This document shows positions 19,117 to 28,797 of a stretch of DNA of 64,000 nt, one piece after another. Numbering within the stretch: the stretch's first letter is position 1; each line of letters opens with the position of its first letter. A program made the translations under genes and the position numbers. The DNA is from Cobetia amphilecti (GTDB lineage: Bacteria; Pseudomonadota; Gammaproteobacteria; Pseudomonadales; Halomonadaceae). The DNA lies in the NCBI RefSeq assembly GCF_020217465.1, contig NZ_CP084115.1, positions 2,542,001 through 2,606,000 of the forward strand, written 5' to 3'. Under the pieces are notes generated by a model, which searched no databases, was not told the origin of the DNA, and was given only the letters and a program-made list of their open reading frames with translations.

Positions 19117-21386
19117 CCTCCCCACAGTCTTCCGTGCGCCCTCCCGTGACGTCGCAATCGGACCCGCTGCTTGAGAGCGTGCGCCAGTTGCTGCGCCTGC
19201 AGGGCCACGGCATCGACCTCGAGCGTCTGCGTCACGGCATGCCGCTGACCAAGGGTGAGCTGGCACCGCAGGATCTCGAGCAGGCCCTGTCACGCCAAGG
19301 TATCGCCGCGCGTCTGAGTCAGGCACCGCTCAGCGAGATTCCCGAAAGCCTGATGCCCTGTGTCGTGCTGCTGGAAGATGGCAGCAGCCGCGTCCTGCTG
19401 GCCCACGAGACCTCGCATCAGTGGCCTGAAACGCCGAACATCGAATCGAGCGGCGAGTCGAGTGCCGACACGAGCGACACCCCAACAGACGAAGACGCGA
19501 AAGCAGCCCCCAGCGGCCCCGGCTATCAGTTGCTCGACCCGCTGTCCGGGGGAGAATACTGGCAGCCACAGAACGAGCTGAACGCCGCATACGCCGGCAT
19601 CGCTCTGTTCGCACATGGCGAGATCTCGCTGGATCGCGCAGAAGGTTACAGCCAGACCCGCCAGGGTCACTGGCTGACCTCACGCCTCAAGTCGCATTGG
19701 CGCGTTTTTGCCGAAGTCGCACTGTCCTCCTCGCTTGCCGCCCTGCTGGCCGTAGCCACGGCCCTGTTTGCGATGCAGGTCTATGACCGTGTGGTGCCGA
19801 CCGGAGCCGTCGATACGCTGTGGGCGCTGGGTATCGGCGTGATACTCGCCATTGGGCTGGAAGCCTTGTTGCGCGCATTGCGGGCGCAGCTGATCGAGAA
19901 CTCGGGCAAGAAGATCGATCTTGAGCTCAACGATCACATCTTCCGCCACGCCGTGCAGATGCGCCTGGCTTCGAAGCCGCGCTCCACCGGCGCGATGGCC
20001 AGCCAGATTCGTGACTTCGATGCCATCCGCGAGTTCTTCACCGCCTCGACCCTCGGGGCCTGTGGTGACCTGCCCTTCGCGCTGCTGTTCCTGGGCCTGA
20101 TCGCCCTGCTGGGCGGCCCGGTGGTCTGGGTGCCGGTGGCAGCCATCGTGTTGATGCTGATTCCCGTGCTGCTGGCGCAGCCGTGGCTATCGCGTCTGTC
20201 GCGTGAGGGCATGCGCGAATCCGCGGTCAAGAATGGCGTGTTGCTCGAGACCCTCGACAACCTCGAGAACCTCAAGGCCTGTCGCGCCGAGGGCCATGCC
20301 AGCCGTCAGTGGCAGCGCCTGACCTCCGAGCAGACCCACCGCGGCGTCACCTTCCGCCACGCCGTCGCCTGGCTGACCAGCTGGGGCACCGGCATGCAGC
20401 AGCTGGCCTATGTCGGCGTCATCATTGCCGGGGTCTACCTGATCATGGCCGGCGAGTTGAGCGTCGGTGCGCTGATCGCCTGCTCGATCCTGTCGTCGCG
20501 GGCCATCGGTCCGACCCTGCAGATCAGCGCATTGCTGAGCCGCTGGCAGCACGTCAAGGTCGCCAAGGAAGGACTGGATGCGCTGATGGAGACCGATATC
20601 GAGCGTCCCAGCGATCGTCGCTTCGCGCGCCTCGCCCAGGCACGCGGTCACTACCAGGCCGAGAATCTGCACTGGCGCTACGATGAGGAAGCCCCGGAAG
20701 CCCTGGCGCTGGACCGCCTGAGCATCGCACCCGGCGAGCACATCGCCCTGCTGGGGGGCAACGGCGCGGGCAAGAGCACCCTGCTGCGTCTGCTGGCAGG
20801 CTACTTCACGCCCACCAGTGGCGAGCTGACCCTCGACAATCTCGCCCTGAGTCAGATCGACCCTGCCGATCGTCAGCGCGCCATCGGCTATCTGCCACAG
20901 GACATCAGCCTGTTCAGCGGCACGCTGCGCGACAACCTGTGCATCGACGGGCGAGATGTCAGCGACATACGCCTGCTGGAGGTCATCGAGATGACCGGAC
21001 TAGGCGACTTCGTACGCCGCCACCCGCTGGGGCTGGACATGATGCTGCATGACCGCCACAGCCTGTCCGGTGGCCAGCGCCAGAGCCTTGGCCTTGCTCG
21101 CCTGGTCCTGCAGGACCCGGTCGTGGTACTGATGGATGAACCCACCGCATCGCTGGACCAGACCACCGAGCAACACGTCATCAAGACCCTCGGCCCCTGG
21201 CTTGCCGGCCGCACCCTGGTGCTGGCCACACACCGCAAGTCATTGCTCGGCTGGGTCGAACGCGCCCTGGTGCTTCGCCACGGCAAGCGCGTCGTGGACG
21301 GCCCGCTGGATCAGATCATGGCCAGACAATCGGCCGGCAAGACACCGGCCACATCCGCATCCCGTCAGCGCCAGGAGGCCTCATGA
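19113..21386 (+). CDS. Type I secretion ABC transporter (LapB/HlyB-like ATPase-permease)
   Basis: The product has 757 residues: an N-terminal C39-like domain (about 15-105), an acidic linker (about 110-140), a six-helix ABC membrane domain (about 190-480), and a nucleotide-binding domain (about 510-740). Walker A is G548-T556 (GGNGAGKST, Lys554), the signature is LSGGQ at 651-655, Walker B is VVVLMDE at 670-676, and the H-loop is in LATHRK. The N-terminal domain lacks the catalytic Cys of bacteriocin peptidases, so it should be a C39-like substrate-docking domain rather than a protease, as in RTX exporters. The start at 19113 has AAGGAG 8 bp upstream and overlaps the previous stop. It also overlaps the HlyD gene by 4 bp. 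The likely substrate is the adhesin just upstream. Confidence 0.93.
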   Translation: MTSPQSSVRPPVTSQSDPLLESVRQLLRLQGHGIDLERLRHGMPLTKGELAPQDLEQALSRQGIAARLSQAPLSEIPESLMPCVVLLEDGSSRVLLAHETSHQWPETPNIESSGESSADTSDTPTDEDAKAAPSGPGYQLLDPLSGGEYWQPQNELNAAYAGIALFAHGEISLDRAEGYSQTRQGHWLTSRLKSHWRVFAEVALSSSLAALLAVATALFAMQVYDRVVPTGAVDTLWALGIGVILAIGLEALLRALRAQLIENSGKKIDLELNDHIFRHAVQMRLASKPRSTGAMASQIRDFDAIREFFTASTLGACGDLPFALLFLGLIALLGGPVVWVPVAAIVLMLIPVLLAQPWLSRLSREGMRESAVKNGVLLETLDNLENLKACRAEGHASRQWQRLTSEQTHRGVTFRHAVAWLTSWGTGMQQLAYVGVIIAGVYLIMAGELSVGALIACSILSSRAIGPTLQISALLSRWQHVKVAKEGLDALMETDIERPSDRRFARLAQARGHYQAENLHWRYDEEAPEALALDRLSIAPGEHIALLGGNGAGKSTLLRLLAGYFTPTSGELTLDNLALSQIDPADRQRAIGYLPQDISLFSGTLRDNLCIDGRDVSDIRLLEVIEMTGLGDFVRRHPLGLDMMLHDRHSLSGGQRQSLGLARLVLQDPVVVLMDEPTASLDQTTEQHVIKTLGPWLAGRTLVLATHRKSLLGWVERALVLRHGKRVVDGPLDQIMARQSAGKTPATSASRQRQEAS

Positions 21387-22570
21387 GCCAGCATTTCGAT
21401 CCCGAACTCATCAAACGCGAGCTGGGCGCGCCGGACCAGAAGCTGGAAAGCCACTGGTCGCGTCCGCTGCTATGGGCCAGCTTCCTGGTCATCGCGCTGT
21501 TCATCGCTTGGTCGAGCTGGGCCGAGGTCAACGAAGTGGCGCGTGGCGAAGCCAAGGTTATCCCCTCCTCGCGCCAGCAGACCATCCAGAGCCTTGAGGG
21601 CGGCATCCTGGATCAAATGATGGTCAGCGAGGGCGAGATCGTCGGGGCCGGTCAGCTATTGGCCGCCATCGACGAGACCCGCTTCCGCTCGGCCTACATG
21701 GAATCACTGAGTCAGGCGCAGGCGCTGCGCGCGACCATCGCCCGCCTGGAAGCCGAGGTGCTGGACAAATCGAGTATCGAGTTCCCCGCGGAAGTACGTG
21801 ACAACGAGGCGCTGACCGTTACCGAGCGTGAGCTGTTCACGGCGCGGCGCAAGAAGCGTGATAGCGCCCTGAATGCGGTCAGCAAGGAAATCAGTGCCGC
21901 TCAGCGTCAGCTCGCGGTGATCCGTCCGCTGGTCAAGCGGCGTGCCGTGGGCGAGATGGAAATGCTCAAGCTGGATCGCGAGATCGCCGAGCTCAAGGGT
22001 CGTCAGGCCGAGATTCGCAATACCTATCTGCAGGACGCCTACGCCGAGCTTGCCGACAAGAAGTCCGAACTGGCCGCCCTCGAGGAAACCAGCGTGCAGC
22101 GCCGCGACCAGCTGGACCGTACCCGGCTGCTCTCGCCGGTGCGCGGGGTGGTCAACAATATCGCCATCACCACGCGCGGTGGGGTGATTCCGCCCGGCGA
22201 AGAGATCATGCAGATCACCCCGCTGGAGGACACCCTGGTGTTCGAAACACGCATCCGGCCGCAGGATGTCGCCTTCATCGCTCCCGGCATGCCGGCGACG
22301 ATTCGCATCAGCGCCTACGACTATGCAGTGTACGGCACGTTGGAGGGCAAGGTGGAGCGCATAAGCTCAGACACCTTGGAGGAGGAAACGCCACGCGGCG
22401 AGGAAAGCTACTATCGCGTGCTGGTCAGCAGCGAGACCGCGGCGCTTGAGCACAACGGTGAGACGCTGCCGATCAAGCCGGGGATGATCGCCACGGTCGA
22501 CATCGAGACCGGTGAGCGCAGCGTGCTATCCTACCTACTTAGACCCTTCACGCGACTGGAGCTGCGCTAG
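21383..22570 (+). CDS. HlyD-family periplasmic adaptor of the type I exporter (LapC-like)
   Basis: The product has 395 residues. One membrane segment lies near the N-terminus (about 28-47, LLWASFLVIALFIAWSSW), followed by a lipoyl-like half (QSLEGGILDQM, EGEIVGAGQLL), a long coiled-coil hairpin (about 100-235), and the beta-barrel return (SPVRGVVNNIAITTRGG, then PGMPATIRISAYDYAVYG). This is the standard membrane-fusion-protein layout. AGGAGG at 21373-21378 precedes the ATG, which overlaps the ABC gene's stop. It bridges the ABC transporter to the TolC-like channel. No lapD/lapG-like control genes follow in this window. Confidence 0.93.
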   Translation: MSQHFDPELIKRELGAPDQKLESHWSRPLLWASFLVIALFIAWSSWAEVNEVARGEAKVIPSSRQQTIQSLEGGILDQMMVSEGEIVGAGQLLAAIDETRFRSAYMESLSQAQALRATIARLEAEVLDKSSIEFPAEVRDNEALTVTERELFTARRKKRDSALNAVSKEISAAQRQLAVIRPLVKRRAVGEMEMLKLDREIAELKGRQAEIRNTYLQDAYAELADKKSELAALEETSVQRRDQLDRTRLLSPVRGVVNNIAITTRGGVIPPGEEIMQITPLEDTLVFETRIRPQDVAFIAPGMPATIRISAYDYAVYGTLEGKVERISSDTLEEETPRGEESYYRVLVSSETAALEHNGETLPIKPGMIATVDIETGERSVLSYLLRPFTRLELR

Positions 22571-22670
22571 CGTACTAATAGATAGGTAAAACAAACAGCT
22601 ACAGGATAAGTTACTGACTTAGACTGCGATATCATGTGTCATTGGCTCACCAGACAACACGGAGCGTCCG

Positions 22671-23060
22671 GTGAGTTATTTCATGGCTCCTTCCACGCAT
22701 TTACCTAATGAGACTACTTTCATGGACGAAATGACGATCTTATCCGTCAATGCACATTATGGTCTTAACGACCACTCTCCCTTGTCGATTATCACAAGCA
22801 CCGAAGGATTCACACTGCTGCTCGCCAAAACAGACAGCGCAACCTATCTCGTGATCGCTCAACATATGGGGAGCACCGTTTCGACGGTAGAACTAGTCTC
22901 CATGCGATATGCAGACTTCGTCATTCAGCTAATCGATGAACACATTCGACAACATCCAGGGATTCAGCGAGAGGAGCTGGATATTCATATTCGACTCAAA
23001 GCCAAGGATCATGCCCTCCGTACTCCCCTGCCTGACGATTTCATGACACCTGGCGCCTGA
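22671..23060 (+). CDS. Small hypothetical protein downstream of the exporter
   Basis: 129 residues from a GTG start at 22671, with GGAG at 22661-22664. In-frame ATGs at 22683 and 22722 are alternatives. I do not recognise the family. There is no signal peptide or membrane segment; the sequence alternates short beta-like stretches (GFTLLLA, TYLVIAQHMGSTVSTVEL) with a helical C-terminal half (YADFVIQLIDEHIRQH). It lies 100 bp after the HlyD gene on the same strand, so co-expression is possible but unproven. A gene this short with good frame integrity and an RBS is probably real. Confidence 0.6.
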   Translation: MSYFMAPSTHLPNETTFMDEMTILSVNAHYGLNDHSPLSIITSTEGFTLLLAKTDSATYLVIAQHMGSTVSTVELVSMRYADFVIQLIDEHIRQHPGIQREELDIHIRLKAKDHALRTPLPDDFMTPGA

Positions 23061-23067
23061 TGCCTTT

Positions 23068-23100
23068 CCGTCATGTCGTTTTTATCAAATGACATGACGG
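23068..23100 (+). other. Hairpin after the small hypothetical gene
   Basis: CCGTCATGTC and GACATGACGG form a 10-bp perfect stem extended by weaker pairs across a T-rich loop. It begins 8 bp after the stop at 23060. No T-run follows the stem on either strand, so it is only a possible terminator or mRNA 3'-end structure. Confidence 0.45.
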
Positions 23101-23384
23101 AGAGCGTTAACGTACTGATAAGCTTCGCAAGCTTTGATAATGAGCATTATTGTGTGCGCAACGCCCCGTGCCGTCCCCCTCTTCGACCAGCATGATCTCA
23201 GTGCACTCACGAACTCGCACGCTTGCCTACAAGACGCCTCCTGAAAGCCTGAGAGATTCGTCCCCACACCTGCAAAGACTTGCCCTCTTGCGCGTGCACA
23301 CTCATCATCGGGGAAAAGACTGCTTCTACTTCAAGGACTTCCTCTTTGGCATCTCGTCACTCCTCCGGCCCCAACCCCCGCGAC

Positions 23385-24722
23385 ATGAAACAACAGTTGT
23401 TGGACAAAGCGCGTGCCCGTCGCACCCAAGCTACCGCCGCCATGGCGGGCGAGGCTGACAATGATGTGTTTGCCCCCAGGACACCGACACTGGAGATCAG
23501 CGACGACTTCGTGCGCTTCGATCGCCAACCGGGCTATCAGCAGCTCAGCATGATGCAGCAGGCCGGCGCCGCCTTTGGCGTGCCGGAACCCTTCTTTCGC
23601 GTGCATGAAGGCTGCGCCGGTGCCACGACGCGTATCGAGGGGCGTGAGCTGGTCAACTTCGCCAGCTACAACTACCTCGACTACTCGCGCCATCCGGAAG
23701 TGGTCAAGGCCGCGTCTGACGCTGCCGCGCACTATGGCACCTCGGTATCGGCCTCACGCGCCGTCTCCGGCGAGCGACCGATCCACCAGCAGCTGGAAGC
23801 CGCCGTCGCGCGCACCTACGACGTCGAGGATGCGGTGGTCTTCGTCAGTGGCCACGCCACCAATGTCTCCACGCTGGGCTATCTGCTCGGCCCGAAGGAC
23901 CTGATCCTGCATGACGAGTGGATCCACAACAGCTCGCTGGTCGGCGCCCAGCTGTCCGGCGCCCGCCGCATGCCGTTCGCGCACAATGACCCGGACGCGC
24001 TGGAAGCGCTGTTGCGTGCCCAGCGGGGCAAGTTCGAGCGCGTGCTGATCGTCACCGAAGGCCTCTACAGCATGGACGGCGACGTGCCGGACCTGCCGCG
24101 CCTGATCGCCCTCAAGCAGAAGTACCGCTGCTGGCTGATGGTCGACGAAGCGCACTCCTTCGGCGTGCTCGGCGAGCGCGGTCTCGGCCTGAGGGAGCAT
24201 TACGACATCGCTGCGCGTGACGTCGATATCTGGATGGGCACGATGAGCAAGACGCTATCCGGCTGCGGCGGCTATATCGCCGGCTGCAAGGAATTGGTCA
24301 GCATGCTGCGCTACTTCGCGCCGGGCTTCCTCTACTCGGTGGGCATGCCAGCACAGGTCGCCGCCCCATCGCTGAAGATTCTCGAACTGCTCCAGGGCGA
24401 TGATGCCAGGCAGCGCATCGCCCGGCTGCACGCCGTCTCCGGCTACTTCCTCAAGCGCGCCCGCGCCTTGGGACTCGATGTCGGCGACAGCCTGGGCGTT
24501 GCCGTCGTGCCGGTGATTCTGGGCAGCTCGCTGGTGGCCGCTCGCCTCTCCAACCAGCTATTCGAGGCAGGCTTCAACGTCCAGCCCATCCTGCACCCCG
24601 CCGTGCCGGAGAAGAGCGCGCGGCTGCGCTTCTTCCTCTCCTGCGAGCACACCGAAGCGCAGGTCGACGCCGTCCTCGACACGCTCATGCAGCAACTGAG
24701 CAATATCAAGGCGGGTCTTTGA
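23385..24722 (+). CDS. Alpha-oxoamine synthase-like PLP enzyme (KBL/BioF/serine palmitoyltransferase family)
   Basis: 445 residues from ATG at 23385. The frame is open 35 codons further up, but that part looks non-native and has no RBS; 23385 also has a weak RBS, so the start is uncertain. It is a fold-type I PLP enzyme: FASYNYLDYSRHPEV and GTSVSASRAVSGERPIHQQ near the N-terminus, the cofactor-binding VDEAHSFGVLGERG (Asp254, His257), and the Schiff-base Lys289 in MSKTLSGCGGYIAG. Family members condense an amino acid with an acyl-CoA (or acyl carrier) and release CO2. The roughly 50-residue N-terminal extension and the sequence suggest a lipid-type acyl substrate more than BioF, and no biotin genes are nearby. 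The substrate is unknown. Confidence 0.8.
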   Translation: MKQQLLDKARARRTQATAAMAGEADNDVFAPRTPTLEISDDFVRFDRQPGYQQLSMMQQAGAAFGVPEPFFRVHEGCAGATTRIEGRELVNFASYNYLDYSRHPEVVKAASDAAAHYGTSVSASRAVSGERPIHQQLEAAVARTYDVEDAVVFVSGHATNVSTLGYLLGPKDLILHDEWIHNSSLVGAQLSGARRMPFAHNDPDALEALLRAQRGKFERVLIVTEGLYSMDGDVPDLPRLIALKQKYRCWLMVDEAHSFGVLGERGLGLREHYDIAARDVDIWMGTMSKTLSGCGGYIAGCKELVSMLRYFAPGFLYSVGMPAQVAAPSLKILELLQGDDARQRIARLHAVSGYFLKRARALGLDVGDSLGVAVVPVILGSSLVAARLSNQLFEAGFNVQPILHPAVPEKSARLRFFLSCEHTEAQVDAVLDTLMQQLSNIKAGL

Positions 24723-24834
24723 CCAGACTCATGAGCCAGAGGTGTGAACCAGAGTGACAAGTCAGCGCAGGAAGTCAGAATCGTGAGCCAAGGCTGATCG
24801 GGATTTCGCAGCCTTCGCTGCTGACATCCCACAA

Positions 24835-24876
24835 CGAAAAACGCGGCCCTGCTTTTCAGCGGGGCCGCGTTTTTAT
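24835..24876. terminator. Bidirectional terminator between convergent genes
   Basis: ACGCGGCCC pairs with GGGCCGCGT, flanked by an A-run on the left and a T-run on the right, so it can stop transcription both from the PLP-enzyme gene (+) and from the DsbA-like gene (-). Confidence 0.88.
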
Positions 24877-24914
24877 CACGACAAGAATCAGTGGCGGAGC
24901 CAGATGTCAGTGGC

Positions 24915-25565
24915 TCAAGACTGCTCTGCCATCAGTTCGCTCAGCACCTGCTCGAACACTTCCTTGGGCTGAGCACCGCTCAGGGCACTGCGGCGGTTGA
25001 AGACGAAGGTCGGCACGCTGGAGATCCCCATCTGCTTCCAGTAGTTCTCATGCTGGACGACCTGCTCACGTGCCTCGGCGTCATCGAGTTGCGCGAGACT
25101 TTCCGTGGCATCCAGCCCGACCGCAGCCAGCGAGTCCGCCATCACGGCGCGGTCCGACATATCCTTCTGCAGTGCGAAGAAGTCCGCGAAGAACTGCATC
25201 ATCAGGTCATGCTGCATGCCTTGCTCGGCGGCATACTCGAGCAGCACGTGCAGCTCGAAGGTATTGACCATGCGCATGTCGTCGAAGTAGTTGAAGACCA
25301 ACCCTTCCTCCGCCGCCAGGTTGGCGAGGTTCTGGCGCGCCTCGACACTGCCCTTGGGCGTGGTGCCGTACTTGCGTTCAGAGTGCGCGCGCAGGTTCTC
25401 GCCATGGGCCGGCATGCCCGGGTTCAGCTCGAAGGGCTGCCATTCGATCTCGACCTTGTCTTCCAGACCCAGTGACTGAATGGCGCTCTCGAGGCGCTTG
25501 TAGCCAATGATGCACCACGGGCACACCACATCGGAGACGATGTCGATCTTGAGCTTGTCTTGCAT
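24915..25565 (-). CDS. DsbA-family oxidoreductase, FrnE-like
   Basis: 216 residues from the ATG at 25565. A Met two codons earlier (25571) is only one base from the AGGAG, whereas 25565 has it 7 bases upstream, so 25565 is preferred. A CPWC active-site motif sits at residues 15-18 in a thioredoxin strand (IDIVSDVVCPWCIIG), followed by the helical insertion of the FrnE group and the cis-Pro loop in ISSVPTFVFN. There is no signal peptide, so it should be cytoplasmic, unlike true DsbA. FrnE-type proteins are thiol oxidoreductases or isomerases linked to polyketide synthesis or oxidative-stress tolerance; the partner here is unknown. It is convergent with the PLP-enzyme gene and monocistronic. 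Confidence 0.88.
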   Translation of the reverse strand: MQDKLKIDIVSDVVCPWCIIGYKRLESAIQSLGLEDKVEIEWQPFELNPGMPAHGENLRAHSERKYGTTPKGSVEARQNLANLAAEEGLVFNYFDDMRMVNTFELHVLLEYAAEQGMQHDLMMQFFADFFALQKDMSDRAVMADSLAAVGLDATESLAQLDDAEAREQVVQHENYWKQMGISSVPTFVFNRRSALSGAQPKEVFEQVLSELMAEQS

Positions 25566-25774
25566 ATCCATTCTCCTGAGCGGCGAGGCAAGGCGCCTTA
25601 CCGCTCGTCAATATTCGTGAGCGACTGCTCAAATTTGCGCATACTGTAGACCCCGTGCGTGCTCAGGTCAAAGCCTCTCCAGAGTGCCGAAGCGGCAGAG
25701 TGTCGAATCGCCAGAGCGCCAAGCGCTGAACGCTGTCGCCTCTTCAGGTCTGACATTCCATGCAAACATCCCGA

Positions 25775-27113
25775 TCAGCCATACTTGGCTTGGGCTTTAT
25801 CACAAGCGGCGGGCGGCGCTGCCTCAAGGCGACGCTCATGGGCGCGCAACGTGCCCCAGACGATCGCCAACCAGTAGGCGTAGATCATCACGCCGCTGGC
25901 CTGGGAGAACATCACCCAGGTCATGCCGAAATCGAGGAAGGTCAGCGGCAGCAGTACCCCGGCGACAGCCAGTGAGCGCAATGTCAGGTCGTCACAGTCC
26001 AGACGGCGATAGAAGAGGCGTAGCGGCACCAGATAGAGGGCCAGCAACGCAAGCAGCCCCAAGATCCCACGCTTGACCCACGCATCGAGAAACTCGTTAT
26101 GGGGATGCGAATACTCCTGCACATGGCGACTCAGCTCGCCCTGCTCGATCATCGCATCACGCGCCTCGGTGTAGCCTGTCTCGCCTCTGCCTAGCCACGG
26201 CTGCTCGGCAATCATCAGCACGGCGCCCCGCCACATCTCGAGGCGCGCCCCCGCCGAGGTGCAGGCATTGCGGTCTTCCACGTACTTCGTGACATCCGAG
26301 ACACCGGCTTCGACACGTTGCTGAACGCCGGTCGCCTGTGTCATCACCATCAAGGCGATCACCCCGGCACACATGAAGACGCCCAACCACAGCACACGCC
26401 GCGAGATCATCTCACCATAACTGCGATACAGCACCCAGGCGGCAAACGGGAAGCCGATCCAAGCGCCGCGCGTCCCCGACATCAAGGAGCCGATGATGCC
26501 GAACGCACCGCCAATCAGCAGCGCCAGCAACCAATAGCGCCGCCGAGCTCCCGCCTGACTCATTGCCCAGCCAAGGCCTGCCAGACACATCAGCCCCATC
26601 AACATGCAGATATCGCCGAAGTTGATGGTATTGGTGAAGCCCCCCCGCACGATGCACGCCCCACACCAGCTTCTGCCACATCGCCCAGCTGCCGGTCAGC
26701 ACACTACCGAGGATCAGCCCGCTCCACATGGCCCCGTGCGATGGCGGGCACGACAACACCAGCAACAGCACGGGCACAGCCAACAACAAACGAATCGGCA
26801 CGCCTGTCGTCTGCCACGCATCCCCCTGCAGCAAGATGCTCACCAGCAACAGGGCAGCGAGTCCTGCCACCACGCCAATCACTGCCAGGTCTTCCTTGTG
26901 GGCGGCCCCCAACAGCGCGCGCGGCTCTCGCAGCAAGCAATAGCCACTGATCAACACCAGCAACGCCGGTCCCAAGCTATAGCCAGAAGGCATCACCAGG
27001 CTGAGCAAGCCGAACAGGAAGACACTGCAGGAAACGGCGCGCGAGATCATAGGTGAAAAATACTGAGAAACACCGGATGAATCCGAGCGCGCAGCAGAAG
27101 CGAATGACGGCAT
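25775..27113 (-). pseudogene. O-antigen ligase/polymerase (Wzy_C, WaaL-like), frameshifted at a G7 tract
   Basis: Two overlapping frames make one gene. The N-terminal part starts at 27113 (AGGAAGG upstream) and runs to HRAGG; the C-terminal part begins ...RGGFTNTINFGD. The break is a run of seven C on the plus strand at 26640-26646 (seven G in the mRNA). Six would restore one frame of 445 residues. The rest is intact: about ten membrane helices, SGTRGAWIGF, the large periplasmic loop with HPHNEFLDAWVKRG, and two or three final helices. Family role: transfer of undecaprenyl-linked polysaccharide to lipid A core or another acceptor, or polymerisation. It sits at the distal end of the polysaccharide locus. 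The shift may be phase variation, decay or a sequencing error. Confidence 0.85.
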
Positions 27114-27303
27114 ACCTGGCCTTCCTGATTCAAAGATGACGATGTGAACGGTGATACGGGCAACTCAATCGAATACGGGAAAGCGCCATCGTGAGCTTGA
27201 TGAGCGGGATAGCCTGACACAACTGCTCTCCTCCTTGGCATCAGGCGCGCAGCATGAAAGTCACCACCTGCTCCCTCTATCCCGTTCCCTGTGAGCCCAT
27301 ATG

Positions 27304-27333
27304 AAAACGCCGCATCACGAGGATGCGGCGTTT
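27304..27333 (-). terminator. Terminator after ugd
   Basis: AAACGCCGCAT pairs with ATGCGGCGTTT around a 7-base loop, 30 bp beyond the ugd stop on the minus strand, with a short T-run on the exit side. It marks the end of the ugd transcript and leaves the ligase gene likely to need its own promoter or readthrough. Confidence 0.72.
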
Positions 27334-27362
27334 GAGTTTTGATCAAGAAACAGAACTCTGGA

Positions 27363-28529
27363 TCAATCGTTGCCGAACAGATCGCGGGTGTAGACCTTGT
27401 CGACCACATCAGCGAGCTCTTCCGCCATGCGATTGCTCAGGATGACATCTGCTTCCTGCTTGAATGCCTCAAGATCACGCATGACGCGTGAACCGAAGAA
27501 GGTGTCTTCTTCCAGCACCGGCTCGTATACCACCACTTCCACGCCCTTGGCCTTGATGCGCTTCATCACACCCTGCATGGCACTGGCGCGGAAGTTGTCA
27601 GAACCGGACTTCATCACCAGGCGATATACCCCCACCACCTGCGGGTCGCGCTTGAGCACGGATTCCGCGATGAAATCCTTGCGCGTGGTGTTGGCATCGA
27701 CGATGGCCTGGATCATGTTGTTGGGCACTTCCTGATAATTGGCCAACAACTGCTTGGTATCCTTCGGCAGACAGTAGCCCCCATACCCGAATGACGGGTT
27801 GTGGTAGTGCTGCCCGATGCGCGGGTCCAGCCCCACACCTTCGATGATCTGCTTGGCATCCAGGCCATGTGACTCGGCGTAGGTATCCAGCTCATTGAAG
27901 TAGGCAACGCGCATCGCCAGGTAGGTATTGGCGAACAGCTTGATGGCTTCCGCCTCGGTGCTGTCGGTGAAGAGCACATCAACACCCTGCTTGATCGCGC
28001 CTTCCTTGAGCAAACCAGCGAACACCTCGGCACGCTCGGAGCGCTCACCGACGATGATGCGAGACGGATGCAGGTTGTCGTACAGCGCCTTGCCTTCGCG
28101 CAGGAATTCCGGCGAGAACATCAGATTCTGTGTCTGGAAACGCTCACGCGCCTCAGCCGTATAGCCCACAGGTACTGTGGATTTGATCACCATCACCGCG
28201 TCAGGATTGATGTCGCGCACATCCTGAATCACCGCTTCAACACTCCTGGTATTGAAATAGTTGGTGGTCGCATCGTAATCCGTCGGCGTGGCGATAATCA
28301 CGAAATCGGCATCGCGGTAGGCCACTTCCTTGTCGAGGGTAGCGCGGAAATTCAGATCTCCACGTGCCAGAAACTCATGGATCTCGTTATCGACGATAGG
28401 CGAGATACCACGGTTCAGGCCTTCCACCTTCTCCGGCACGATATCCAACGCGACGACTTCATGATGCTGAGAAAGCAGCATGGCGTTGGAAAGACCGACA
28501 TAGCCGGTGCCTGCGATGGCAATTTTCAT
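27363..28529 (-). CDS. ugd: UDP-glucose 6-dehydrogenase
   Basis: 388 residues, the length of the short (E. coli-type) Ugd class. The NAD-binding GTGYVG is at residues 7-12 and the catalytic Cys253 is in [20 protein letters not shown] and [10 protein letters not shown] are also typical. It oxidises UDP-glucose to UDP-glucuronate in two NAD-dependent steps in the cytoplasm. The next gene upstream encodes a UDP-glucuronate-epimerase-like enzyme that would use its product, so the polymer probably contains an acidic sugar. AGGAAA lies about 9 bases before the ATG. Base composition here is back to high GC, unlike the genes upstream of 29.8 kb. Confidence 0.95.
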   Translation of the reverse strand: MKIAIAGTGYVGLSNAMLLSQHHEVVALDIVPEKVEGLNRGISPIVDNEIHEFLARGDLNFRATLDKEVAYRDADFVIIATPTDYDATTNYFNTRSVEAVIQDVRDINPDAVMVIKSTVPVGYTAEARERFQTQNLMFSPEFLREGKALYDNLHPSRIIVGERSERAEVFAGLLKEGAIKQGVDVLFTDSTEAEAIKLFANTYLAMRVAYFNELDTYAESHGLDAKQIIEGVGLDPRIGQHYHNPSFGYGGYCLPKDTKQLLANYQEVPNNMIQAIVDANTTRKDFIAESVLKRDPQVVGVYRLVMKSGSDNFRASAMQGVMKRIKAKGVEVVVYEPVLEEDTFFGSRVMRDLEAFKQEADVILSNRMAEELADVVDKVYTRDLFGND

Positions 28530-28797
28530 TTCAAATATTTCCTGTGTTTACCGTAACGAAAAGCTAAAAATACTGAAGACATCAGACTGCTGGCAGGCGC
28601 TGAAGTTCCTTGAGGGAAAGCCAAGTTGAATCACCGCCATCCTGCTTGAGCAATCTGATATCAACATCAGCACAGTCATGTACTGCCAAGAGCTATCAGT
28701 GAATCTCAACTGATATAACGATAGCCACTGAACAATACAAATGAAAACCTGACTATAAAGATGACATCTGGATTAGGTAACGAGCAGCGCAACCCTA

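Noticed and set aside
23068..23100. Definite rho-independent terminator
   Set aside because: The stem is good but no T-run follows on either strand, so it is listed only as a hairpin.
23280..23384. N-terminal extension of the PLP enzyme to 23280
   Set aside because: The 35 extra residues are low-complexity and unlike the family, and no RBS is present; the ATG at 23385 is preferred, although its RBS is weak too.
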